This document shows positions 12,101-24,500 of a stretch of DNA of 64,000 nucleotides, piece after piece; positions within the stretch are counted from its first letter, which is position 1; each line of letters starts with the position of its first letter. A model generated the notes under the pieces. It was not told the origin of the DNA. It searched no databases and worked only from the letters and a program-made list of their open reading frames with translations. The DNA lies in the NCBI GenBank assembly GCA_028829895.1, contig CM054184.1, positions 22,299,701 through 22,363,700 on the forward strand, read 5' to 3'. The DNA comes from Sinotaia quadrata (taxonomy: Eukaryota > Mollusca > Gastropoda > Architaenioglossa > Viviparidae). Position numbers and translations under genes: made by a program.

Positions 12101-15100
12101 GTGAAGGCATTTCAAGTGAAGTGGGAGACACAAATGCACCAATGCAACTTGTCTCATTTTCTTTGTTGCAAAGCAATGTTGAACCAATTCAGCACCATTG
12201 TGTTCCCAAATGCACAGTTTGCTGAAAAACACGAGCTCACTTCATGCTGATTTCACATGGCACTTTAGTGACTTTTGAAACACAGAAAAGTAAAAAGCTG
12301 TTTCACAACCCATTTGCCATCGATGTGGAAACTGCAACAGTACATTTGCAGATGGAGCTCATAGAGCTGCAGTGTAATGGGGCACTAAAAGCAATAAGTA
12401 CATAGTGGTAAAAGTGTGTTGCAAGGCCCCTTCTTCCTTCTGTAGATTCTATCTTACAGATGTCTATTTTTACTTCTCATCTTTCTTTGGGTTTTTCTTC
12501 CTTCTCTAGATTCTGTCTTATATGCCTATTTTTGCTTTTTATAATTCTTTGTGCCTTTCTTCCTTTAGATTCTATCTTACAAATGTCTACTTTTGCTTTT
12601 AATCGTTCTTCATGTCCTCTCTTTAGATTCTGACTTTGGATTCTTCTTTCTCTAGATCCTATTTTTTGCTTCTGATCTTTCTTCAGGCCCTTCTGCCTTT
12701 AGATTCTATCGTATAGATGTTTACTTTTGCTTCTGATCTTTTTTTTGGTCCTTCTTCATTCTCTAGATTCTATCTTACAGATGTCTATTTTGTTTCTGAT
12801 TGTTCTTTGTGAAACATAAACAAAGATCAAATTAAATTAAATAATCAGATTATTTTGAAAGTCTTAGTTTAAGAATCGTAAAAGTTCTTTAACATTTAAA
12901 TGATTGATTTCTTGTTGCTATTTGATTTTTTATTTGAACTTTGATACTATTTTAGTAATAGATATTTTAAAACTGGAATGTTGGTGAGCTTACTATATTA
13001 TAAATGTAAAATTAATTTACTTGTAATAGTTTGTGAATGCCATAATGAATGTCAGCTTTTGTATCTGTGAATAACAGCATTTGTGCCTGAGAACCAGATC
13101 TTAGCTGTTGATGAGGCCAAAGTGTTCTGCCCACCTGACAAGCTGCATGTTCCTGATGCTCCTTCTACGAATAGTGATTCAGCATTTTCGCTACAAGAGG
13201 ATAGTGATATGAGTTCTTCTGAATCGTCTAGTCCTTCCTACAGTCCAGATGTTCGAGATACTATCCCTAAGGATTCCTCAGAGGTATGCAGCCTAGGGCT
13301 GAAAATAATGTAGTATAATTTCTCGGAAAGACATAAAGTTACAAATAATAATGTAGTATGATATGTGTGGAAGATATATGACTAGAAATAGTAGTATACT
13401 ATGATTTTTTATGGAAAACAGATTTATTTTGTAGATTGGGGAATTTTTGTTTTTTATGAGATGGGGAGTTGCATTTTCCATGGATTTATTATTAGGTAGT
13501 GCAAAATTAGAGGGTAAATTAGTTGTAATGTGTAACACAATGCCACCCTAGTTATTGGTTATGATCATTATCATTATTAATCATGCTTAACTAATTACAA
13601 GTGATAAGAATCTTAATTTATGTTACTAATAATTATCCAGCAGACACCACTCATCTCTCTCACTTGGCAGATATGAGGGCGCTGTAAACGTTTTTTCTCC
13701 CACAACATTAAAGACAAACATTTACAGTCACACAATGTTTCTATAGGTGGAAAATCTCTTACCAAAGGGGAAGATAAATCTGTCTTTAATCTGTATTAAG
13801 CAAGCCCCCCATCCACCCACTATCTCTCCAACATATGGTTATCAATATGTGTAAGAAGGTCAATAAATTTAACAATAAATTTAAATGGAAGATAAGTGTG
13901 AAAGAGAGGAGACAATTGATGATTGCTTGTACTTCAAGTGTGATTGAGACTGTGTATGTTGCCATATAGTTTGGTTGCTCCAACCATAAGAAAACAGACT
14001 TATGCAATTGACCTACACACTATGCTACAAAAAAGTTTCATCGAAATAATGATGTTGAATAATCTTTTCATTGTATTTGTTATATGTATATTTGATTGTT
14101 GATTTAATAAATTTATTGTTAAATTTATTGACCTTCTTACACATATTGATAACCATATGTTGGAGAGATAGTGGGTAGAATGGGGGCTCACTAAATATAG
14201 ATTAAAGATGGATTTATCTTCTCCTTTGGTAAAAAGTTTTCCACCTGCGGAAATATTGTATGACAGTAAATGTTTGTCTTTAATGTTGTGGAAGAGAGAA
14301 AACATTTACTGTACCCATATATCATTTACTAATTTCAACACTAAGGCAATAGTAATATTATAGTCAGGGTTATATTTTCCTTGGGAACATAATTGTTTGA
14401 TCATGCAAGAAAATGTTTAGCTTTATCCAAAGAAAATTCTTATAAATTTTGTCATTTATAATTGTTGCAGGACCAGAGAATTTTTCGTTATGACTCAGGA
14501 AACATCACAGAAACAACATATTCTTTATACAGGTAAACATAAAATGAATGAAATGTTTGACATTTGTTACACACACTCAGTGCATGCATGCAATATCAAC
14601 TAGATTTATTTTATTTGGAGTGATAAAAATACTTCATTGTGCAGAAAACATGCAGTTTTAAACATAGGTCTATGAAAAATATGTGTATAACTGACTAGTC
14701 CTGTTATTAAAAATAATAAATAATTGTGATTCTAACACTAAATGTCTTTCATATTAATTTCTGAATACAATTTTTAAACAAAATATAATTTCAAGCACTT
14801 CTTTCTAGCTTATCTCCCATTAGTTATGAGCTATATTTTAATTTTCTGGAAATGGTGACACAATGCAACTGCAGGCTTGAGAAAAAGTTCCACATTATTG
14901 TTGCAAATTCTCAGCAAAAGCTAAAAATGGTTTTTAATGATGAAGATTAGGGAAGTCATTACTTAAATTAATGGAACATATTCTACATTTGCAATCCCTT
15001 GGTTTGCAGATTCATGAATTTGTCACCAAAATAATAACATTTGGTAGATTTCCCACTAAAACAGAAACTTGGTGCACAGAAACATTGTGCTCCTTCAGTA

Positions 15101-18100
15101 TATTTTCCTTTTTTTTTTTTTTAACCTCATTTACAGTTATAAAACTGCTACTTATAGTGTAGATTCCAATATAACTTATATAACCTCATCTATCTACATT
15201 TTATATCAGACTACCCATGTATGAACACTTAAATTGAATCATCATAAATAGAGCTGTTTGAAAATAAGTATTTTTTTCTCCACTATCTAGAATTGTTTAT
15301 TTTCCACCACAATTGATGACTATACTAGCATTAAAATATCCTATAGGATTACCCCTTTATCCCAAAGTTGATGATTGTACAAGCGTATACAGTCAGCATA
15401 AAGAAATTTTTTAAGATATCCTGACTAAAATTACTATTATTCAGGGTTATAGTTGACAACTGTTCTATCATACACAATTAAGGTATGGTGCATTCATTAA
15501 GGTATTTAAATCTATTTTACATTGTGAATAGAAAGAATAATTTGAAAAATAAGTATTCTCTTGTTTTTTCTGGACATCTCCCTTAAACAACAGTTGATGC
15601 ATGATATAGCACAAAGAATTATGATGTGGAATTTCCATTAAGATAAGAAAATCCTGGCTTGCTCAGTACTAATGATATTTAGGATTATTGGTTGTGAGGT
15701 CACTGTAATGGTGTATTTACTTAAATAACAGTAGAGATTTTTATTAAAAAAAAGCTGATAAAGTGCCTTTATGTTCTAAGGTTTTTTTGGTTAGGTGTTG
15801 GTCTAATTTTCTATGTAGAACATATTTGATGAGATTCTCTCAGATCATAATGGTACTATATAGTCTTGTCAGAGAATGGCATCTCATGTTTTGATATAGA
15901 TAATAGGTCTAGACTTTCTTCCTTCCCCACCTTTTCCCTTGTAGCCATGAATTAAACAGATCATTAGAGATGCATTAAAATATACATAACTTCATTGTCA
16001 GAATACTCTTTGAGATTTTCTAGAAATGTGGCATTGAAAGATATTCTCAGATCAGTAGTTGGAAATCTTCCTTTACCTTTGCTAGATTCTATCAGAGATG
16101 CTTCTGCTCTTCTGACCCTTTCTTTAGGTCCCATTGTAGTACCTAATTCTGATCCTGGAGTTAAACTCTTTATTTGAATGCATTTCATGCAGAAAATCTT
16201 ACCCTCTGCCTATTCACCATTTTCATATAGTTGTTGATATCTGGTTGTATGACAGAAAGGGAACATTTTTTTAATGTAAAATAAGTATTTTCTAAATCTT
16301 CCAAACTTTCCTGATAATTTCATATATTACTGTGTAAGTTTCCATTCTGGATAGATTTTATCTCTGACATTAGGGGGCAATCCATTTACCTTATATTTTT
16401 ATACTAAGGTTTGCCCGGAGCCCTGATGGCTCTGGTCAGCATTTGTATATCCTAAGGTACATTTCCTTCAATAGTTGCAAACATCTGAAAAAAATATTGT
16501 ACATTAAAATAGTTTCTTGTTTCAGAAAACCATCATCACTTTCTTCAACAGAATATGAGTATAGTAAGGAGAAGAAAACTATCCTTTGCATTCTTTAGCA
16601 CTTTTTAAAAAATGCTGACTTTATACTAATCTGTATTTATCATCCTCTGTCCACCTTTATCCTTTTCATCCTCTATCCACCTTTATCCTTTTCAGTGCAG
16701 TGTTCTTCCTTCAGAGGCAGGCAAAAGAGATACCTTTGAAAAAAATGGAATGAATCTTGCCATCATCACCATTCAACATTTGTAGGAAGTGTTCACTGGG
16801 AGAAAGGGTCATTTTACAGCTAAGAAGCTATCTTAGAGGATTTGCTCTAAGCCCTCCCCTATGGAAGAGGCTTTGTAATGGTCTCTCTACATCCATCCTT
16901 CTAGCATGTCTGCTGGTTGAGAAGAAATATTTACATGATTATTGCAATAATCACTATCTATTTCTACCCTGCTATCAAATACAGGAATTATATCAGCTCT
17001 GAAACAATATAGTTCATTCTTCCTTTATGAGAGATCAAAATGCTAAGAGTCCAGATATGTAGGGCTTACAGTGAGATGTTGACTTACATTGTGATAAGAA
17101 ACATTATTATTGTATATCATTTTAAATACTTGCAATATTCCCAGAAAAATTACTTTAAAAAAGCATTTCTTTGTATTTAATGAAATAAGAAAAGTCTGTA
17201 TTTTCTTAACAGCTTGAATCGTCCAGATCTTCCAAGCAGTCCAAGAAGTCCTGGTGGACGACAACTTCCTCCTTCTCCACACTCTCCTCTTCACCTGCAG
17301 GGTACGGGGCGAGGCATTCATCCACAAAGCCATATAGAGCAATTTGACAAGACACAATTGTTACCACCACCACTAGGTCACCGAACCCCTTCTCCAAGGC
17401 CTCACCTAGGCAGTTTCTCTAGTGGGGGTTCCAGTTCCTCTACCAAAAAAGCTTTTAAGGTTGGATAAGTTTTTTTGGGTTTGGTCTTTTAAACTTTAAA
17501 ACTGTTTAAATTTGAATTATATTGTGGATGTTCGTATTAATTTTTGTGTATATTGCAACAGTGCTATAGTTTAGATCTTTTAGAATGATTGTATGTATTA
17601 AGAAACTAATTACTTTTCCTCTTTTGTCTTAATTTTAATTTTGCAAGTTTTGTCAGTATTTATTGTTTTGGCACTTTAAATTTTATAAAAGTTAAAATTC
17701 TTTTATAACATTTTAATTGATCTCTTAAAAACTATTAAAACAAGCACATCTAAGTGTGCTTGCATTATAATTATGCAGTAATTCGTTGTGTGTGAGGGAT
17801 TAATTTCAGGAAAGACAAGGGCAATTTTGTAATTTAAGTTTTTACATTAAGAATAGTATTGTAGTTAGGGAATGGATTTCAAATGCACAAAATATCCATG
17901 CAAGATGAACTTTTAAAATATGTGAATATGCGTTTATTAAAGCATAAATAAGATTATAATTGTTTGAGCTAAAACAAAAATAAATGTTTTATTGTACAGT
18001 TATTAAGTTTTCTAATTGATGGTTTTGATTGTAGTAGTAATAAATGTTCTCCTTTAATAATTCTCTTTGTTATTGTTAAACTATACTGTTCCATTTCCAT

Positions 18101-21100
18101 TTGGAGGCAACCATGCATACATTCACTCATAATTAATTGTTTTTATCCTCTTAACCTAAATGACTGATTTTAAAATGAAAATAAAGAACTTCTTTTCATC
18201 TGTTGTATTTTGATGAATGAACGAATGTTCTCAAAATGGTTGACAGAAGTGCCTTGGGGTAGCTATGAAAATTTATGCATTAAGATATTGCATTTAAGAA
18301 AGGAATTTTTCTACATAAAGTTATTGACCAAACAAGTATAATTGGTTTTACACACTTTCTAGACCGAACTCTTAAGGAACTTATGTAATCTGTCAGACAA
18401 TAAAAACTTAATATGTGTTTCTTAGAGTGATCCCATAACCCAGAAGTGAGCTAAGAGTTTGGGTTCCATAGTTTTACCTTTATATGGGGAGGAATCTGCG
18501 AGAACAGCCCCTGTTGTTTCCCTAGTAGCAAACTCTTTTGGCCACTTTTCCATCAACCTAGAGGACTGTCTTACAAATGGTCACTTACCAGTAAACAGGG
18601 AAACAACACCCATTTCCTGGAGTCATTTAATTCTTCAGTGTGTCTGTAGGCATTATGGATTCCAGAGATTTGGCTGGAGCTAAATTTATATATCATAAGC
18701 TTAACCATACATGTGTACTTCAACATTCAACTCTAGCCTCTGTATGCTACTGTTTCCACCTGAATAAAGCAGCACTAAAGCCACCTTTAACAATAAATCA
18801 ACATCTGCTGTAGAAAGTTCTTTTTCTTAAGATAGCACAAAGAGTATATTAAATTCTGATTAGACCCAGATTATTGTCTGGTAGTATTGATTGTAGATTC
18901 CACAATCTCTCTCTCTCTCTCTCTGAAGTTTTGTGTGTGTGTGTGCGTGCATGCATGCAATCAACATAGCAGATGTCTGCTGCTATTGTGACCATCATGT
19001 TTCCAACTAAGATTACTGTTAGACACATGGATAAGTAGGAATCAGTGTACTATTCTTTCCCAGCAAACATTTGACCAGCACTCACAAAAATTGCATGTCC
19101 TTTCACTTTCACAATTTTGCAATTACTACCTAGTAAGCAAGAAAGATTTGAGCCACAGTACTGAAATATACAGCTCTGGAAGAAAGCTAAAAAAAAACCT
19201 TAAAAGTGCATGGCTCTGACTTGACAAAACATTATATCCAATACTAAGGGACATCAATTACAGGTCATTTTACTGGGTGAGATCTGTCTCATTTATCTCC
19301 CTCTGGAAGGTTGTGTCTACTCATGTTTGAATGCATTAGGAACCTATGTGCTCTCCTTAGATATGCTCCTCTAGTTATATGGTGGGAGAATGATTCTTGT
19401 GCATGCTATATTTCTTTTATCAGTTTCCTAAGCAGCAGTGAAAGTCAAATTGTTAATCTGTTCCAATCTCTTATATTTGCAGACAGGTTCTGATGGTGGA
19501 TCTGATAGAGGGTCTGGTCATTCTATTATATCTACTATCAGTAATGAGCTGACAGACATTGCTCAATCTGCCACCAGTACTGTGACTGAACTCTTTAGTA
19601 AGTGCTTATAAATGCTAATGTGACTGAGATGTTGTTCCACATCTCTTGAAAATTCCTTATTTATTCACTGTTAATTTCTAGGAACAACTATTTTGAAGGT
19701 CATCAAAATAAAAGTAAATAACTGCATTAATAAGAAAATGTTTAAAAATCTGTTATCTGTAATAATATTTTTTTTAAAATGTGTTTGCTTTTAAAATCCA
19801 TTCATAAATTCAAATTTATTTGATTATCACTTATTTGGTAAATAGGAAGCCTTTAATTCCTGATTTAACTGACTAGAGTAATAGGATTTTCTCTTAAGTG
19901 CATCATATTAATTGTGTGAAATATTTGGGTAGTTGTTATTTTTTATGCTATGAAGCGGCCCTCCACGCACTATCAATGGGAAATTAGCACATTTTCATCA
20001 GCTATGATCCTGGGTGAAAACACTTAGGCAGATCTTACTCAGTTCTATTTTGCCTTGTAATTTTTGTGAAGGACTAGTGGTTTGCAGTTTACCTAGTCTG
20101 TGTAGGTTTTGTTTGGGGTGTTATTTTGGATTTTGTCCAAGATTTGTATGATTCTAGATAAATTCAGTCATTGAAACAAAACCCAACAAAATTAAATAAA
20201 TAGTTGCGTTTTTTAAAAATTTATTTTAATTTCTGATGACAAGCTAAAATAATGACATTAATTTTAAAAAAATCTACATTATAATGTAATCTTATTTCTT
20301 ACACAATTATAATTTATCACCACCATCATCACTGTTAATAATTTTCTAAAAATTTATATGTGTGCATGTGTGTGTGTGCGTGCGTGCGTGTACATATATA
20401 GTTATGTGTTTGTGCAGGCTTAAATAAAAAAAAAGTACTCAAAGATTCTCATCAGACATTTCCTTTTTTATACCTTAGTGCTCTAAAATCAAGATAGGCT
20501 ATATGACATAATGCTATCCAATAAGGGAGCTCACCATCAGCCCTAAAACTACAGGAATTTTCTATTAAAAGTAAAGTGCATGCATGCAGGTCTTAGCTTA
20601 CACATCACTGTTACCTCTTGCACAATGGATGATTTGTGTTTCATTCAGATTATGTTTCTCATTCTTGGTATTAGATTTTAGTGAGTTGTAGTATCTGTGT
20701 AGTTAGCTCTTATTTTTCTGCCTCCCCGAAAGAGATCAAACCTTAATTCACTCTCAGAAAATGCTGTGTAATAGAATCAAGATTACAGGAGCAGCACCTG
20801 CATAGGAATCTTACTGAGATGACCAAATTGACAGGGTGTGATAAGGAGAATCCCCTGAATACCTCTTATTCCAAATAACTTTCCCTTTGATTTTGAATGA
20901 CTGCAGTTTCCTATATGTATCTGCATTGTGGTGACAATTAATAAATCGCAAGGACAGAGGTTGTGCACTTCTAGCATGGACCTTTGTTCCAGCTGCTTGT
21001 CACATGGACAGCTGTGCAATATGAGCTCCACAGTCTTCAGCAGCAACAATCTTGGCTTGTGCCCCAGATATCAAGACTCACAATATTGTGTACAAAGAAG

Positions 21101-21496
21101 CATTTAGATCAATCTTTATAAATTAAAAAAAAATAGATTTACCAGTCTATATTTTATGCGAGCAGACAAAAGCTTGAAAACTTATACAATAAATTGTCTT
21201 GAGAAAATAATAAATTATCAACATACTAGTTTAATGAGTTTTAAATCAGATTTAGCATCACTTTTTAGTATTTTTCTATTTTCTTTTTCTATTGTCTGAT
21301 ATTTTATCCCAGGCTCCAATAGGACTCCATCTTCTAACCCTATACCTACTTCTAAAACTGCCAGCAAGCCTTTTACTCCGCTAGGTTAGTATTTAGTTTT
21401 GTTAATTTCTTTTATTGCTCCTTCCTTCCTTCCTTCCTTCCTCCCTCCCTCCCCTCTCTTTCTTTCTTTCTTTCTTTCTTTCTAAATTTCTCAATT

Positions 21497-21531
<35 letters not shown>

Positions 21532-24500
21532 AAATTTCTTTCTTTTTTTCTTCATTTTAGGATTAATAGTATAGTGTGTCCAATAAGTAATTCTGCTTAG
21601 GAATTTTTATCAACTGACCTATATTGATTTGTTATAAGAGAAATGGTACAAATTGTTAAGAATACTATTTAATGATCATAATCAATCTCTAAGCAGTCTA
21701 GTAGACGTCAAGTTTAGTTACAAAAGCATGTGTTGAGCAGTAAAATATCTTGTATACTTGCTTTTCTGCTGTATAGGGATATTTTGGGATACTGTATATC
21801 CTAACCAGGCTATTTCAAGTGTTGAATGTTGTTGAGATATTTTTCTACAAATAACGTGTTTTTTTCATACCCACTGTGGAGTACTGTCAGGGAATGAGAG
21901 TTGTGGATGGTATTGTTTATTTTGGGTGTTTGTGATGTACAGATTACTGATTACTGACAGGAGATGACATTGTTTATTTTGAGTTAGTCATGTACAGTTT
22001 TAATAATTAATCCTCATTATATTTCCTTTGAGTAATATACAAATTACTGATTATGAGCATTAGTAATGTGCAGATTACTAATTAATCCTCATTATCTTTT
22101 CTTTGATTGTTATCAGTGTACAGATTAATGCTGTCAGGGTGGTTATGTTTGACACTATTTATTTTGATTGCTATCAATGTACAGATGATAATGTATGACA
22201 ATATTTATTTTGATTGTTATCAACGTACAGATTGCTCCTGTCAGGGTGGTAATGTATGACATTGTTTATTTTGAGTGTTAGCAATGTACAGAATACTGCT
22301 GTCAGGGTGGTGATGTATGATATTGTTTATTTTGAGTGTTAGCAATTATACAGAGTACTTCTGTCAGGGTGGTGATGTATGACATAGTTTATTTTGAGTG
22401 TTAGCAATGTACAGAGTACTGCTGTCAGGATGATGATGTATGACATTGTTTATTTTGAGTGTTATTAATGCTACAGATTACCGATTACTCCTTCAGTGTA
22501 CAAGTTTCTTGTTATATTTCTTAATGCTCTTCTTTTTGAAATGCAGGAACACGAAAAGCTTTGGTAGAGAAGTCAGGACTAGTGAAACATGCCACCAATA
22601 TAAAACAGAAAGATCAGCCAAAAATTCCAACTGAGTCCCGAACTTCCACCAACAGGTCTGGCTTTTCCAACTGTATACTTCCCTTTTAATAGCTAATATA
22701 GCAGAAAATAAAATAAAATAACAGAATTTTCAGGATTTCAGTGAGATTTAGGGTTATCTTAGTAAAAATATCATATCTAAGGTATTATTGCATATATTTC
22801 AATTAAATAAAATGCAAATGAAAGGAAATGAAAGCATCTTTATTGTTTTCCTTACATGAAGTATACTTATCAGGTGTCAAATTTTAATCCATGCATGAAC
22901 ACATATATTTACACACAAAAAAAATCCAGTGATTGTCAGCCACATACATTATGTAAAAACACTATTTACACATGTGTACGCTACTAATGCTAATGTCACT
23001 GTTGATCTCATCGTCCGATTCAAAATCAACTTCTCCCACTTCAGTGTCCGACAAATTGAATCCTGTAAACTCCTCACTAAGACTCGATGATTCAAAGATG
23101 ATTCAAAATCCTTTTGAAACACCAAATGTGAAAAAAAAAGTTTATGAAAAAATGAACACATCAAAGAGAAAACATTTCGAAATGCATTTCAATTATCGTA
23201 GAATCGACTACACAGGAAGTATGCAACCAGAAGTCTTGTGATTTATCGAACAATATGTGAGAAAGGAACACTGGTTGATATGGAAGCTTTCTGACGTTTT
23301 GCCCAATCAGACAATCGTCTGCTTTCGGTCGCTGTGCCCAGTAAAGGGTTAACTAACCAAAATCAACTTTTGAGAATTGCTTTGAATAAGATTTCTTTGT
23401 GGATTTTTTTAAATACACAGTTTATTTTTTTCTTGCACTGACCTCTTATTAGAATCAATAAATGTCAGTTGCTAAACACATTTGTTAAAAAAAAAAAAAG
23501 CTTAGTGATGAAATTTAACTGCATAACCTCTTAGTATTACAATGTCTTTCATTGTTGATTTAATGTAGGAAAGTGAAATGAACAGATATGCTTTGCTTCT
23601 TTCTAACTTTCTGTACTTTCACCTAAAATTAAATTGTCACAGATTGTTTTAGCTAACATATGATCATAAATAAAAATCTTAAAATTAGTTAATATTAAAT
23701 AGTTTTAGATCCAATGTAGAGCATAGTTTTGAGATGGATTTAGGATTATACACACCCTGTAGTTAATGACAATGTAATTCAGTACTGGTCTGCCACTAAC
23801 TTATTATTCTAAATTTAAAATAATACTTAAAAGTATTTAAACTGAATAGTTCTTGATTCATTTTAGAATACAGTGTTGATGGATATTTAGGATTATACAT
23901 GCCAATAGTTAATAATTTTGTACTGTTGTGCTGGTCTCCTAAACTATACTGTATGCATTCTCCCTTTTGTTAATTCACCAAATGTATTGAAACTCAGAAC
24001 ATTTGTATATTTAAAATATTATATAAAATAACAAAAATTTCTCAAATTTAAAAAATCATCAATAGTAAAACCTTGTTGGACTCAGTATTCAGTTCACTAA
24101 TGCCCATAAATAAAAATACAATTTGAAGTTGTTAAATGTAATAATTCTTTGAATTCAATTTACAATAGTTCTGGTGTAAATTTAGGATGTATGTGAACCA
24201 GTAGTTGATAGCAATAGCATTGGATTAGTTGATGAAGGAAGAAAGAATAAAGGTTTTATCTAAACCAAAGTAAAGAAAAACACACCTTATCATAATTCAA
24301 GGACAGGCAAAGGATGACTGCAAAAATGTGACTAATGGTACTTCCAAAAGAAAACTGATGGAAGAAAGGTCTTTGGATAATTCAAACACACCTGAGCAAA
24401 AGTAAAGAAAATATTCCTCATTCTAACTGAAGGACAGACACAAAAGACAACTAAAAAAAGAATGGAATTAAAATCACTACAAAAAAATTGGTGGAACTGG

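Noticed and set aside
21415..21600. Ser/Phe/Leu-rich + strand frame
   Set aside because: Artefact of the CTTT microsatellite.
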